From assembly GCA_036320915.1 (NCBI GenBank), contig JAXBDG010000011.1, positions 2,068,501 to 2,132,500 of the forward strand: a stretch of DNA of 64,000 bases, written 5' to 3'. The notes below the pieces were generated by a model that was not told the origin of the DNA, made no database searches, and was given only the letters and a program-made list of their open reading frames with translations. This stretch comes from Linnemannia elongata. Its lineage: Eukaryota > Mortierellomycota > Mortierellomycetes > Mortierellales > Mortierellaceae. Both the position numbers and the translations under genes were made by a program. This document shows positions 10,671 to 23,900 of the stretch, piece after piece (position 1 is the first letter of the stretch; each line of letters opens with the position of its first letter).

Positions 10671-11117
10671 TTGTTTGAGTCCATCTACACTACCCCCCCT
10701 TCCCCATGCCTGGTAGTTCAATTGATCAACACCATCAAGTCTCTTGCGGCCATAATTGATAATGCGGCAGTCGGCGACCAGGTTCTCGAACATGAGGAGT
10801 ATATCAAAGTATTTCAAATGATGTCCAAAGTATTGAACAAGGTTATGAAGGAGAAAAAGGCGAACTTGGAGGATGTAAGTTATTACTGCAATAAGCCATG
10901 TTGCAAGAACGTTTCTTGTAATTAATGCAACAAGTCTAACATTCCCCCCCCCCCCTATCAATATAGATCGCTCCTTGCTGTCTCGCGTTAGTGAAGGCAA
11001 TGATACACATCGACATCAAAAAGATTCAGCACCTCAATCCTCCTTCGAAACCATGTCTCCACATCCCTCTCCTCCACCTCCACCTTCTCCATTCTAGAGT
11101 TCTCGAACGCCGAAATT
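10671..11117 (+). CDS. Candidate two-exon coding fragment, unknown family
   Basis: Plus-strand coding-like sequence to 10874 (QLINTIKSLAAIIDN, EYIKVFQMMSKVLNKVMKEK) ends at a good donor GTAAGT. A C-rich tract and ATATAG acceptor lead at 10977 to IAPCCLALVKAMIHIDIKKI, in frame, to a TAG near 11117. The intron is 102 bp. The first exon's true beginning is not resolved: the frame is closed by a TGA at 10632, and a possible acceptor lies at 10716. The helical, Lys-rich sequence looks real, but no family or start codon can be assigned, so it may be a gene remnant. Confidence 0.3.
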
Positions 11118-12032
11118 AGATCCTCATCCCTCGTCCTCTGTACTCGTGTCGTCATAGGATGCCAAACCTAGACAAGACAAAATGTCCCACTACCACCGGC
11201 GAAGTCTCCATCTCTCTCTATTCGTGCTTCGTCGTCGTCGTCGTTTACTCTATCGTTGCTTTGAGAAGCCAATCACAACGATGGGCCCGGTCGTCTACAG
11301 TTATTTTTCTCCCACCATCCGCCTTGGACGGTCGGTAGGATCACACGCGCGGGAACGACTTGTCATGCCTCATAACCCCCCGCCGTCTTCAGGACTCATC
11401 ACCAAAGACATTATCGCCCTTTCTTCTTCTGGGAAGAGATGCTTCAGAACTCCCGCGCGGGCCGGGCGTGCATGTGTGCGAGCGCGTCCTGCGGTCCTGT
11501 ATCGAGACTATCCGGGGCTGAAATCCACAAATCGATTCCCCCCCCCCCTATCAAACAAGAAAATGTTCCTTCAACCATGCCGGTTATTGCGCATCGGGTC
11601 CCTTCTGTCGGTTCTTCTCAAGGTGTTTACTCGTCCCCCTCTTTCCAACGAGAAGCGTTCCTTTAACCATGCCGGCTATTGCGCCTCAGGGTCATCAACT
11701 TGGACCTGAACCATCATGAGACAGTTGTTTTGTCGATCTTTCTGCACTGTGGGGTCCATTAAGATCGATTGTCTGCCCTTTCTGAGCGTTTGATATTTTT
11801 TTATAGCCTTTTTTTTCACATAATTTCTTTGGCTGGAGAGAAACACAAATGGATGATTTTTTTTTTATTAACTGGCAAATGAACCAGTCTTTTCAAAAGG
11901 GAATGTAAGAATGAGGATAAGAATAGAAAAACAATAAAAATGAAAGGTTCTTTTTCTAAATGTCAGAAATCTCTATGATCCCTTTATGACAAAAAAAAAA
12001 AAAAAATACTAAAAGAACTACGAAAATGGTTT
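11118..12032. other. Unassigned region with an imperfect duplicated segment
   Basis: Two copies of a roughly 45-bp segment (about 11551-11600 and 11642-11685) share CCTATC/CCTCTT, GTTCCTT-AACCATGCCGG and TATTGCGC with a few substitutions. The surrounding frames look partly coding (ENVPSTMPVIAHRVPSVG) but break. T-rich and A-rich runs beyond 11790 probably belong to the 3' region of the NRAMP gene. Confidence 0.35.
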
Positions 12033-15000
12033 CTACTCGCCACGAATGGTTTGAACGAGGAGGTAAAAGTTGAGTCCTAAAAGGATAATACTAATAAGTC
12101 CTGCAATTCCAACCAACCACCAAGCATTGGCAAAGTTATGCAACAATTGCTGATCTTGCTGCTGCTGCTGAACAGCATCGGTGGCAACAACAGGGGTCCC
12201 AACCACGGTCGAAGTAGGCGATAAGACCCCAGTTCCCGCTCCATTGTTCGATTGGACATGGTACTCCTCGTCAGATGAAGCGGGGGCAATGACACCATCC
12301 TCGGTCAAGGGCTTCTTGATATCCTTGCCGAACCCGCGTCCGTAGCTCATATCGCCAGGCTTGTCCGAGTTGTCCTGAACAGGAATGGTCATGCACCGTC
12401 CCATACTAGTAAAGAACACCAATGGGATCACCGCAAAAGGAAGCTGGATACTCAATGCGACCTGACTGGCCAACAGCAGACTCGAAAGTCCATCCTGACC
12501 CTTGATCAACACAATCACGAGCGCAGGGATAATCGCCAAGCAACGCGTCAACAACCGACGGACCCAGGGCTTCAAGTACGAGGCACCCAAGAAACCTTCC
12601 ATGATGATCTGTCCTGCCAAAGTAGCCGTCAAGGTCGAAGACTGTCCAGCCATCAACAACGCCACCGCAAAGAGGTATCCTGCAGCGCGACCAAGGTACT
12701 GTCCAAGAAGGTCAAAAGCCGAAAAGAAATCCGCCAGACCCGTGTTGTCGACATCGGGGTACTTGTACTTGAACGTCGCAGCGGCAACAATCAAAATTGC
12801 AGAATTGACATACAGAGCAAAGGTCAACGCCACAGTCGAGTCCCAGAATGTGTAACGCAAAGTCGAGCGGATGGTCGAGTGCTTCAACGAAACCGCACCC
12901 TTGTCCTCATCGAGCATGACCTGTCTCTGGTCGACCGTCATCAGATCTGAGGTCGACGACATCGATGCCTGGCTGCTCGCCAACTCTGTCAACTCGCGGG
13001 TGGTCCTGAGCTTGACAATGCTTGAGTGCAGGTACAGGTTGTGAGGCATGACAGTGGCTCCAATGATTCCGATTGACAAGAACAGAGCCTCCTTCTCTGT
13101 TAGGATTTTGGTATCTGGCAAGAATCCCCTCAGCACATCCTTGGCAACGGGCTCCGAGTAGACAATCAAAGCCGTGAAGCAAACGCCGACAGACGAGACC
13201 AAGATGATGACCAACGCCTCAAAAACCCTGCGCGACTTGACCGATTGATCGTCCCGGAAGGCAAACAAGATGATCAGGACATCTGCCGCAGTGATGACAA
13301 CACCCCAGGCGAGGGGGATCTTGAACAACAGGTTAAGGGCGATCGCACTTCCAATGACTTCTGCCAGGTCGCATGCAATAATCGCCAGCTCCGCCAACAC
13401 ATACAGCACCCAGTTGACATACTTGGGTGTGAACTTTCTACAAGCTTGCGCCAAATCTATGTACCAGCCAAGGCGTAAAAGACAAAAGATGGTGTGAGTA
13501 AGGATGTAAGTTGGACCTATCTAGAGACTTGGCTGCTTTTTTTTATTCTCGTTCCGACTCTACCCATCTTTTAGTCCCTCTTTATTTTCGTTCTTGAACA
13601 GGAAAAACATTTTTCAGTCCAGCATGTATCATCCTCCCAATCCGCCCACGTATCTCTTCACTCATGTCTGCCTATGGTGGTCCATTCACTACGCTCCTGT
13701 TTTCTTCCCGCTACTTCCTGCTACTTCCTGTTCCTGTCTCTGAATCACCCATGTCCCTTTCCCTTCTGACCATTCACCTTCACGACAACCAGACCCAACA
13801 AAATCAATCCAACCCTCAAACATCACACGCATGTACTTCGCCTTCAGTGAAACGAAACGAAGCGACACAGACATAACACAATACCCTATCTCACAATGTG
13901 TCATTGTGCCACAAGAGTAAGAAAAGAGTGATACGTACCCAGACCTGAGACAACTCCTAATTTGACAGCGAGACCCTGGAGAACAATGGCCATCAGGTTT
14001 GACATGAGAATGACAAAGAGTAGCATGTATCCGTAGCTCGATCCTCCTGCCAGATCTGTCGCCCAGTTGCCTGGATCCATGTATCCGACACTTACAACTA
14101 TTGATTTGATTGTTAGATAGAATTGGTTGATAGTTGTTAGCATGGTTCCGCATTAATGTACGTGTTATGTTCATTCCACTTTTTGCTGCAACTGCACTCT
14201 ATCCGATCTCTCCCAATTTCTCTTCCACGATCTCTTTTCTTCTTTCTTTTCTTTTTTTTTTTGTTGAAGATCATCAGTGGTGTATCAATGGTCCAGATGG
14301 AGGTGCAGTTCTCGTGCAGACGTGAAATTGTCAGAGCTGCGGCCCAGGACTTTGAACGTTGTCTTCCTTCTCCACTCTTCGACTGAATAACCATTGCTCG
14401 TTATCCAATTGTTTGTTGTGTTTGTTGAGCAAGGTGAGTGTCCTTCATGTTGTTGTTACTGTCGTGATGGTGAGCAAGTGAATCGAATTGACGTTTAAGT
14501 GAGGACCTTCAGGGTGTCGTGTGTGAGAGTGAATATGGTTGGAAACATGTGGAATGCTTAAATTAAGTGTGAACGAAAAAAATATGACAAACGACGAAAA
14601 AAAATGAGAGCGGGACGAATAGGAGAAGTCCCTGTTGGAATCTCAAGTCCCACCCAATTGCCACACACACACTCACACTCCCGCAGGGAAGTGAGGAAGT
14701 TGAAGGTTGGGAAAGAAGTGAAAGTGGGAAAGGTGGGGAATGACGAAGGGAAGGGAGGAGGAAGTGGATGGATAGAGGAATGACAATTGTGGGTGGAGAA
14801 GAGGATTGTGAATGCAAGGGAAAAAACAAGAAAAGGAGGTGCACAGACAACAAACACAGGGAAAAGAGTGTGGGTGGAAGTTGTCAGAATTGAGTCAACA
14901 ACCACAGAAGACTTACTGTAGCCAGGACCGACAAAGCCAAGGAAGCGTTTGAAGGAAGTGCTCAAACTTTGGAAGCGGGTCTGCTTGGGTTGGTGTTGAT

Positions 15001-15682
15001 CCCTGTCGGTAGCTGCGGAGGCAGAGGCAAAGGTGCCAAAACCCAGGGGGTTAGTGTTGACCTGGGTGTTCAGAGGTCTGTTCTGGTTGTGGGTAGTGTC
15101 ATGAGGACTGTTGCTGGAGGCTGATGAGTATGTCCTTTGGTGCATCTGTGGAGGAGTGGGGGTAATGCTGGAAGTGGTGTGATGGGGAAGAGAAGAAGAG
15201 GGATGATCTCCATGGGCCGTGGGCTGCTGGTCAAGGTCAGATCGAGACCAGGGCCAGGCGAAACGAGACCACAATGACGTCGATTGGTTGGTATCCTTCT
15301 TGTTCGTTTGTTGCTGGTGTTGGTGCTGCTCTTCTTGATCGAGCACCTTCTCCTTTCCAAGAGCATCCTCCTCGAAGACGGAGGAGGAGTCTTGAGGTCC
15401 ACCTCCCCGGTGGTCTGGTCTCTTTTGGCCCGAGAGTGAATTGAAAGAGGCGGGCCCAGGCGAGACCAGGGAGGCCTGATGGTCCCCTGGTGCTGAGGGT
15501 TCGTTCGAGGAAGTCCCTCCACTAGTTATGATACCGTTGGATCCAATCAAGGCTCGGTCCTGTTCAATCGACTCGTGCGAGGACTTGACGCCGGCGCGGG
15601 ACTGGGGAGGGATCTGCTCAAAGGGCAGCTTGGCCCTGGGGCCATGCATGTCCAGCTGCTCGTCTGGGGAAGGCAGGTTCAT
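12033..15682 (-). CDS. NRAMP-family divalent metal transporter (Smf-like)
   Basis: Three exons on the minus strand, 15682-14917, 14097-13939 and 13456-12033, give 782 residues. NRAMP/Smf proteins are proton-coupled importers of Mn2+, Fe2+ and related metals at plasma or endosomal membranes. The transmembrane-1 metal motif DPGN lies at residues 263-266 ([11 protein letters not shown]), within the 159-bp middle exon. The transmembrane-6 motif MPH is at 445-447 ([12 protein letters not shown]). About eleven hydrophobic helices follow the family order. The first 245 residues are a low-complexity Gln/Ser/Pro extension, longer than in typical Smf proteins and presumably cytoplasmic. A Gln-rich loop lies near the C-terminus, before the last helix. 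Introns are 819 and 482 bp, with phases that join cleanly (GY-I-VSVGY and SGL-G/AT-LAQ). Start 15682 is the first ATG of the frame. Which metal it carries cannot be told. Confidence 0.93.
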
Positions 15683-18600
15683 TGTGAATGCGAGAAAGCG
15701 AAGTTAATGAAGGAAGGGTGTTGAAGGAAGTGAGTGGAGGAGAAGAAGAGGGATAGGAGGAGGAGGAGTAGGGGAGGGAAGAAGAAAAGAGAATGGAAGA
15801 AGGAAAGAGATGGGAAGGACAGAGGGGTCTGCTTGAAGAGAAGGAGCAAAAAGAAAAGAGAGAAGAGGAAAGATGTGGTATAGAAAAGAAAACTATTAAA
15901 GGGAAAGTGCGGGGATCAGACAGTCTAAGAGAGGAGTGAAAGAGAGCAAAGGATAAAAGGACAAGGGTCGAGGCCAGGTGAAGAGAGACTGAGGATATTA
16001 CAAAGGGGGGGGAGATGAGGCAATTCATTTCACACTACTACTCTACGCTCTACGTTGGTTTGTGTACTCACTCATACGTATTGAGTAGACTATTGGTTTG
16101 TGTAATGGTCGTTGTTTGTTGTTCAAGGAGATTGGAAAGAAAGAAGACTACCATCAACATAGAAGAGTGTGTTGTCCGTAACTTGAACAATCGTCGCCAT
16201 TCAATTGTTCCTTGGCAATGTTCACACTCCCTTTGTCTTGCATCGGATTCTGCGCTAGGGTCTGTTCTCTCTCTCTTTCTTTCTCTCTCGTTTATGCCTG
16301 TCTCTTGTCGCGGCGATGACTATATTCTCTTCCATTGCCTTCCTTTATCTTCACGACAGTGTCTTCGTGGACCTCCCTTCGACTCCCTTTCCGGTTCCGT
16401 CCTGTCCCTAGACCAAGAAAATAAAAAAAGAAGCGGCCCTTGCATTTCATTTCATATTTCTGCCCGCGCCGTGCTAAAACCCCAACACCTGTAACCCGAA
16501 AGGTTATGCAACTTACACTTCACATCATCATCCCCTCACCGCCTCATCCTCTTTGTCGGATTGGATTGGCGCTCCTTTGACGCCTACGCCCAATGAGAAA
16601 GAAATCCAAAAACAGCCCATATACACTTCCCCACCTACACCACAATTGCGACCATGACTAATGTCTAATTGGTCGCCGTTGAGAAGATGGTGGCAGCGCC
16701 CTTGCCGCCCCCTCCCTCGTCTATTTTCCCCAGAAATACATGTGCGCCTACAGTGTCAGTCCAGTCAATCCGCCCCCTTTTCGCAAAGATGATTCGCGAA
16801 AACGAAGAAGAGTCGCAAGAACGGCAAGAACGACGAACAATATGGCCGAGATAACAATAATGCCTTCGTCACTTCTTTTTTTCGCGTTTTCTTCTGTCAG
16901 TTTCTCCTCCGTCCTGCAGTTCACTATGATGTATATTATTAGTCCCTCCACTGGGTGCGCAACCACTCTCCTCTTCCGCTCCGTGATAAACACGCCTCTT
17001 TTCTATCCCACATTAGCAGCCCCTTCCCTCGTCTTGTTCTGCTTCTGAGGCACACCTTATGCACAACTCCCCTATCATCCTTTGCTTCATCTGAAGTGAA
17101 TATTGAGAGAGGGAGAAGGCAAGATACATTCTAGGACCTGCAGAGGTGGTCAGTGTGTCCTGCAGGAAAGCCAAGATAGGGGAGGGAGGAGACGTGAAAA
17201 AAAGATGAAGAAAGAAGGAAGAGTGAAAAGAAAAGGGTGCCCGGAACATCCCGCTTTCATCTCCCCCGTGACTCTAATATGCTAGAATCAATCTCAGTTA
17301 ACGATGCAGAGTGGGAAAAAGGAACGAGATGCTGCGTCCGTCCGTTTCTGTTATGGGGGTGCTAAAAAGGAGAGGGGAGAGCGAGGGAGACGGAAGCTTT
17401 TTTTTTTTCGTTCCATTACCGAGAAAATCGCAAATTTGCAAGTTCGTCTGTCCAGACAATATGGGAAGGAAGGAAGGTGAGTAGCTAGTGGCTTGGTAAT
17501 TTTCATGATTCAACCCGCACGTGTAAGGGACAAGGAATAAGGGGAGGGAGAAACGGACGTGAAGAGGAGGCAAGTTAATATGTTCATGTCTAGCCTTGCT
17601 TGTTGTGAACGGGACAAGTTAGAAGCCTAGGGTGGAAGAAGAAACAAAAGAAGAAAAGAGGAAGAACAAGGGTCCCTCATCAATCAATTGAGACCCCGCT
17701 GATGCTGATGCTGATGCTGATGCTGATGCTGATGCTGAAAATAAATAGAATCAAGGCACCATCAGTTGAACTTATCTGATTCACAAAAACAGTGATCAAC
17801 GATCATTTAATTCTCCATGGTTGTTCCTGAATATATCAGCTGTAGACAGCGACTGCGATTGCCATGATATGATGGACTTACGGTGATGACGACAAGAAGG
17901 TCCATGCTACAATCATAGTATGCAAGGATATGAATAGCGTGAACATGACATGTTCACACCAGGTGTCAGATTGCATCTGGGTTGTTATTCCCTGGGTCAG
18001 AGACACAACTGGCAAGAGACAACAGACAATTTTATACCAGGGTTATCCTTGCTTTGCTCGCCTTGCCTAGATTGACGAATTAAGGTGCAGAAACATCGAG
18101 CATGCCCTCTTTCTCTATAAGCCTATGAATAGATTATTCATTGACCTCGTTGGCACTTTCTTTTCTGTGAGTTCGTTGAACCAACCTTAACCACAAGAGA
18201 AGGGTGAGAGCACTCCTACTGATACGATTCGGTATGAGAAAAAGAAGGGAAAGAAAAATAAAGAGCGATCTTAACACGCTGGCAAACTATCAAAACGAAC
18301 AACCGCCACCCAGCAATCAACAAACGAGAACAGACAGGTACAACCAGGAAAGTAATCTACACATTTTTACGCCAACAACGTTGTTCTATTTCGCTGTGTG
18401 AGATTTTCAATCGATACCTGGAAAACACGAAGAGGCTTAATTGGCTGCTTGACAGATGGATGGAAGGATTGAAGGAGGAATGACGAGATACCTCACTCTT
18501 TGCGCGTTTTCCCTCCTCTTTTTCCTTCTTTTTCTTTTACTCCTCTTCCTCCACATCCTCCCCCTGGTTCCTTTCTGGCTCCTCCCCTTTTCCTGCCTCC

Positions 18601-18855
18601 CTTCTGTTTACGACCCCTCACGTCTCACGCTCACTCCCTATCTCCCTTTTCAACTCATTCGTAATCCCCGGTCCAGATCACAACAACTCCTTAACGGCCA
18701 CTCATTCATTCTCTCCCAGCCCTCATCGGAATCTCATTCACCTTACATACACTCATTCGCCTTTCCATCTCTCCCCAACTTTGTTCTTCTTCCCCACCTC
18801 CTATTGCCCTCACTTTTTAACCAAGTGAGCAAGAGAAGCAAAAGTTCCCGCCATC
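15683..18855. other. Intergenic spacer between divergent NRAMP and GH17 genes
   Basis: About 3.2 kb. The first 330 bp are AG-rich on the plus strand (CT-rich leader of the NRAMP gene). The last 350 bp are CT-rich (leader of the GH17 gene). Between them there is no frame with coding character and no RNA gene that I could recognise. Confidence 0.45.
17699..17738. repeat. TGATGC hexanucleotide tandem repeat
   Basis: About six and a half perfect copies of the unit CTGATG in the NRAMP-GH17 spacer, outside any gene. Confidence 0.9.
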
Positions 18856-20815
18856 ATGTCCCACCACAACAACAACCAACACAACAACAACCAGGACGAT
18901 TTTGTCGATGTTGACGACTACAACAACGCCACAGGATACCCTCTTCAACAACGCATGACTCCACAACAACAGCGTCAGGAGGAACGCCGTCGCCACGCCG
19001 AAGCCAGTAGCGCCGCTGCGGCCGCCGCTGGCTCCGGTGCCTCGCCTTGGTTGAACAAACAAAAGAAAAAATCGAGTAAATGGAAGACCATTGCTTGGTC
19101 TGTCCTTGTCATCCTCATCCTCGCTGTTGCCGGTGTTCTTGCTTGGTACTTTGCTGTCTACAAGAAGAACAACGCCAGCGGTGGATCCAACAACAGCAAC
19201 AATAATGGCAACACTGCCGGCGGCGGTACTGTCCCCGCTACCGGCCCTACTGGTAAGCAATTGCGCTACTATTCACTCCTTATTGTCCACAATTCTACTT
19301 CACCACATACCCTATTGCTTTGGTGATCCATTCTCTCCTCCCCTTTTTGTTTCCCTCCCCCGTTATCATTTCTGTCATTGCGCGCCTCGTTATTTTTTTT
19401 ATCTTTTCTCATGAGAGATATGTGAGCAAGTACCATTTAGTATCGACAAAGCTACAATCACCACCAACCAACCAACCAGCCATCCAACCAACCAACTAAC
19501 CAGCGTGCAAGTGAGAGCAAAGGAAGCAGGAATAGCATCCCAGGGTTGAAACGATACAGGCCTGTCTGTAACCCAACTCTCTCGTCTTTCCGCCTTCGAA
19601 ACACAAAGTTCATTTACTGAGAGCAGCAACATATGGCACTGATTGAAATTCGTGGATTTAACCTACACATACAATTGCATATGGGCGTTAACCATTTAAA
19701 AAAAACCAATAATCATGCAAAAGCCGACAGCCCTGCATCTTGTTTACTTCCTCTCGCGTACAACCCGGGCGCCATTTCCGCCTTTTATTCCTTCTCCTTA
19801 CACTATTCCATTGCGCCCACTTTTTTTTTTTTCCGTCTCTTTTTCCATGTGGGACAAAGGCACTCATACATGCAATATCCTTATTTCGTGACTATTTGTG
19901 CTATGAATAGTCGTTGGACCCAACGGCACAGTCTTGCCCAACACCAACTACCCTCTGAAGAAGGTCTTCTACGGCATGGCCTACGTGCCTCTCGGTGCCC
20001 AGCTCCCCGGCTGTTACAATACCCAACTGACCGTCGATGATGAGCTCGCCCTTCTTGTCCAAACCACCAGCCGTGTCCGTCTCTACGGAACCGACTGCAA
20101 GGTCCTCGAATACGTCCTCAACTCGATCGAGCGCAAGAAGCTCGACCTCAAGGTCGTCGTCGGTATCTGGATTGACAAGGACAACACGACCTACACCCGA
20201 CAGATGACAGACTTCTTCAAGGTCATGGAAACCTACTCCTGGAACAACATTCTTGGTGTCTCGGTCGGAAACGAGGTCCTCTTTGACAAATACCAGTCCT
20301 CAGAGTTCCTTCTATCCGCCATTGCTGAGGTCAAGGCCAAGGTCGTCGCCCTGGGCCACAAGGACCTCCCCGTCTTCTCGTCAGATCTCGAAAGCTTCAA
20401 CACCTATCCCCTGACCAGCAATGAGGATAGGGCTGGTGTCAACCTCCACCCCTTCTTCTCCGGTATCCCTATCGACCAGGCCGCAGCGTGGTACTGGAAG
20501 TACTTGAAGGAGAACGTCACGCCAAAGGTCAACGTTAACAGAACAGCCCCCATCGACATTTGGATCACCGAAGTCGGCTGGCCCACCTTCCCCGCCACCG
20601 CCGCCGTCCAGGGATCCGTCCCTTCCATCCCCAACCTTCAGATCTTCCTTGATACCTGGTTGTGCGAGGCCAACAAGAACGGCATGCCTTATTATTACTT
20701 TGAGTTCTTCGATGCTCCCTGGAAGATCTGGCCTGGCTCTGCTGTTGAGGGCTTCTGGGGCTTGATGACCATTGATAAGAAGCTCAAGGTCAAGTTGCCT
20801 GACTGTCTTATTTAA
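18856..20815 (+). CDS. Membrane-anchored GH17 glucan 1,3-beta-glucosidase/glucanase
   Basis: Two exons, 18856-19252 and 19911-20815, give 433 residues. GH17 enzymes hydrolyse or transglycosylate beta-1,3-glucan in the cell wall. The catalytic domain covers about 145-433. The acid/base Glu254 lies in VGNEVLF and the nucleophile Glu353 in ITEVGWPT. YGTDC and the closing FEFFDAPWKIW block are also typical. The N-terminus has no signal peptide. It is a 78-residue Asn/Gln-rich and Ala-rich cytoplasmic segment with basic residues, a transmembrane helix at about 79-102, then an Asn/Gly-rich linker. That is a type II arrangement, with the enzyme outside the cell. The intron is 658 bp and holds a CCAA repeat. 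The gene converges on the NLR-like gene, with only 138 bp between stops. Confidence 0.92.
19459..19502 (+). repeat. CCAA tetranucleotide repeat in the GH17 intron
   Basis: Imperfect copies of ACCA/CCAA with a few interruptions, wholly inside the single intron of the GH17 gene. Confidence 0.75.
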
Positions 20816-20953
20816 CTAATAGGATGTGGCATTGACCTTGTTGGCATGTAGTTTTCTGTAGATCCCTCCTTTTCTTTTACTCGACATTCAAAAATATCAT
20901 AATTTCAATATTTCTACAACTTGCTTGTGATGTTGCTGACACTGCTTTCGCTT

Positions 20954-23900
20954 CTACAAAGTGTTCTGCACAGCACCTGGGTCTCTCTTCTTAAACTTCC
21001 AACCAATGGAGGGATAAATAGCGCCGCGCTGCAAGAGCAATCGTCGATTAATATGGCTGAGTCCCTTTGTAAAATTAATCACAGCTCTAGAAGAAGAGAG
21101 GACTGCAGGCCCAGTGCTCCATACCAGTTGTTCCAACCAGAAAATCGACTCTTTGCGCAGACTCCACACTCGAACGGACCCATCCCTGCATCCAGTCGCA
21201 AACTCCAACGACCTAGGTCTCCAAGCAATATCGACAACATCTCCTGAGAACTCGCGAATCACAACGTGACTTCTCCAAGACTTCTTGTCCGATGTGATGC
21301 CCCAGAGCCAGACTGCATGGCCGCATCCGGTCGCTATCAATTTGCCACAGGCTGAGAACGCAATGCAACCCACCACGCGATCATGCTTTAGGGTGCTCAC
21401 TAGTGAGAAAGGCTCTTTGTTCCAAAGTCGAACTTCCATACTCTGGTGGCTCGATGCGACCAGCTGGCCGTCTGGTGAAAAGCATACTGCCCGGACCCAG
21501 TCATCGTCCTCTTTTGTAAGCACAACAGACGCGCCATTCACCACCAGCCAGACTCGAATGGTACCATCCTTGCTTGCTGATACAATCTGAAGACCATCTG
21601 GTGAGAAAGCCGCACTTCTGACCCAATCCGTGTGGCCTTTGAGGACGTATTTCTGCTCTCCTGAACTCGCATCCCATAGTCGTAGTGTCGTGTCGTCGCT
21701 CGCGGTAACCATCAAGTCGCCATGCGGAGAGAATCTCACAATGTTCACTTTGTCAGTATGACCAGTGAGGACAAAGTAGTCGAAACCAACCTCGTTATCC
21801 CAGACCCTTACGTCGTTACCGTTTCCGGCTGCGGCAATCTTAAGGCCATTGGGCGAGTAGGCGATACAGCCGGCTTGATTGAAACCGCAGGAAAAGGCCT
21901 TTTCAGGCTCGCCAGTGGATGCGTTGTATTGCTGAACTGTGCCATCGTCACTCCCGGAGAGAAGAGTGTCCCCATCAGGCGAATACGTTATACTTGAGAT
22001 GGGATCCGAGGAACCGAATGTGTCGAGCCTTGTCCCAACAGAGGTCAACTCCCAAATGCGCACGGTCTTGTCCCAACTGCTCGAAGCTAGCCGCGAACCA
22101 CTCGGAGAGAATACAGCACCGGTCACACGATCGGAATGGCCTGCAAAGATGGAGACAAGAGTACCAGCTTGTGCGTCCCACAACTTTACAGTACTGTCAT
22201 CGCTGGATGACGCAATCCATTGGCCTCTGGGCGAGAAGGCAACACTATTGACACCTCCAGCATGCCCTGTCCATTCAGACCCTCCCACTCCGGTCTTCGC
22301 ACCCCATATTCGCAGTTGACCCATTCCATGCCCTGAAACGATTCGCTGGCCGTCTGGGGAATATGCGACACAGTTGACCATCCCGCATCCACTCTCCCAG
22401 ACCATCTCAGATATCGCGGCGTCCACGTCGAATATCCGGATTGAACCGTCTTCACCGCCAGAGACGACCGACTGCCCATTCGGAGAATATGCGAGGCAGA
22501 GAACCTTGCTCGTATGACCCACCAGAAAAAGCTCCGTGTCACCCTTGAAAGGATTTAGCAGACTTATATCCATGTCTTGGCCTGCAGAAGCGATCCACAT
22601 TCCGCATGGTGAAAATGCGACAGCCGACACGTCTCCGCCCTCTCCTTCCAGAACCAGCTCTGTTGCACCAGTCTCGATGCTCCACAGACTGATTTTGTCC
22701 CAGCTCGCGGAGAGAAGTTGACGGCCATTAGGGGAAAAGGCGAGGCTTGTTACTCGGCGTTGATGCCCCCGAAACGCGTGTAGTCTTGTCCATCGAGCAG
22801 TATCGTATATGTTGATATCACCATTAGCGAGACCTTCAGCAAGGCTATTCTCGTCGGGAGAAAAGGCACACGAAAAAGCACATCCTCCTTCTGCCAAAAA
22901 AGGTAGCTCTCCAAAACGAACTCCCTCCATCCGCGCATAACTGAAATTCACCCGTCGAATCCAGCTCTTACTGAAGTTGACATTTGTCAAGTCAGCGTAC
23001 TTTAGGTTTGCCGAGTCAAACAGTCCTCCGGACAAGTCAGCCCCTGGAATCCGAATATGCTGAAGATCTGCTCCATTGAAGGGCGTTCCAGCCCGAACCA
23101 GGATAGTGACCGCATTGGCGGCAGCACGGGCAGCCTCCTCCTGTGTCTTGGACATCTCGATGACGGCAAGGAGATATTTCTTGAATGGGGGTTGCAATCG
23201 GGCACGCTCGGATAAGAATCGCACGATCGACGGCTCCGCAACAAGGTCTCTTTGGGACAATGGTTGGTTCGCAATCGACAAGAGGGCGTTGGAAAAGTCG
23301 AAGCATTCCTGCGTACCAAATTCATCTAGGCTGACGGGCGGGCAAATGTTGCAGGAAAAAAAGTATTCCAGAATCGATCGATGAATAAAGCGGAAGTGAC
23401 TTTTAGAGCGAGTAAACAAGCTGGCTTCTCGTAGGAGAGTCGCCTCAGGGTCAGGGCTAAAAAAGCTGACCTTCCAGGAAGTCTTGTCGCGCCTGTGGAT
23501 GTAGTCTACAATCGGTAGTCCGTCTTGCTCCTTGAAAATCGCCATCGCCAGGTTCTGCTGAAACTTGATCCCATTCATCTCGAACCCTTCCTCTTTAAGT
23601 TCGTCAAAGATCATCCGGGACTCGACGGTCAGCTTCTGGTCCTGCAAACGACGCTTGTTCACTCCTAACCAATGCGCGACAAAGCTGTCATAGAGCTGAA
23701 TTCGAGTGACACGGAGACTTGAGAGGTCAGTCTTGCCCTGAACAACGCTGGGTAGGGCCTCCAAGCAGAGAGTCAAAAGGAAAGGATTTCTGACCAAGTC
23801 GATGAGATTGGGGATAGCTGTCATTGTGCGCATGTAGTCCACCTTTTGCCACATACGCGGCTCGAGAGGAACGTATTGATCGATATAATCCTCGATTTGG

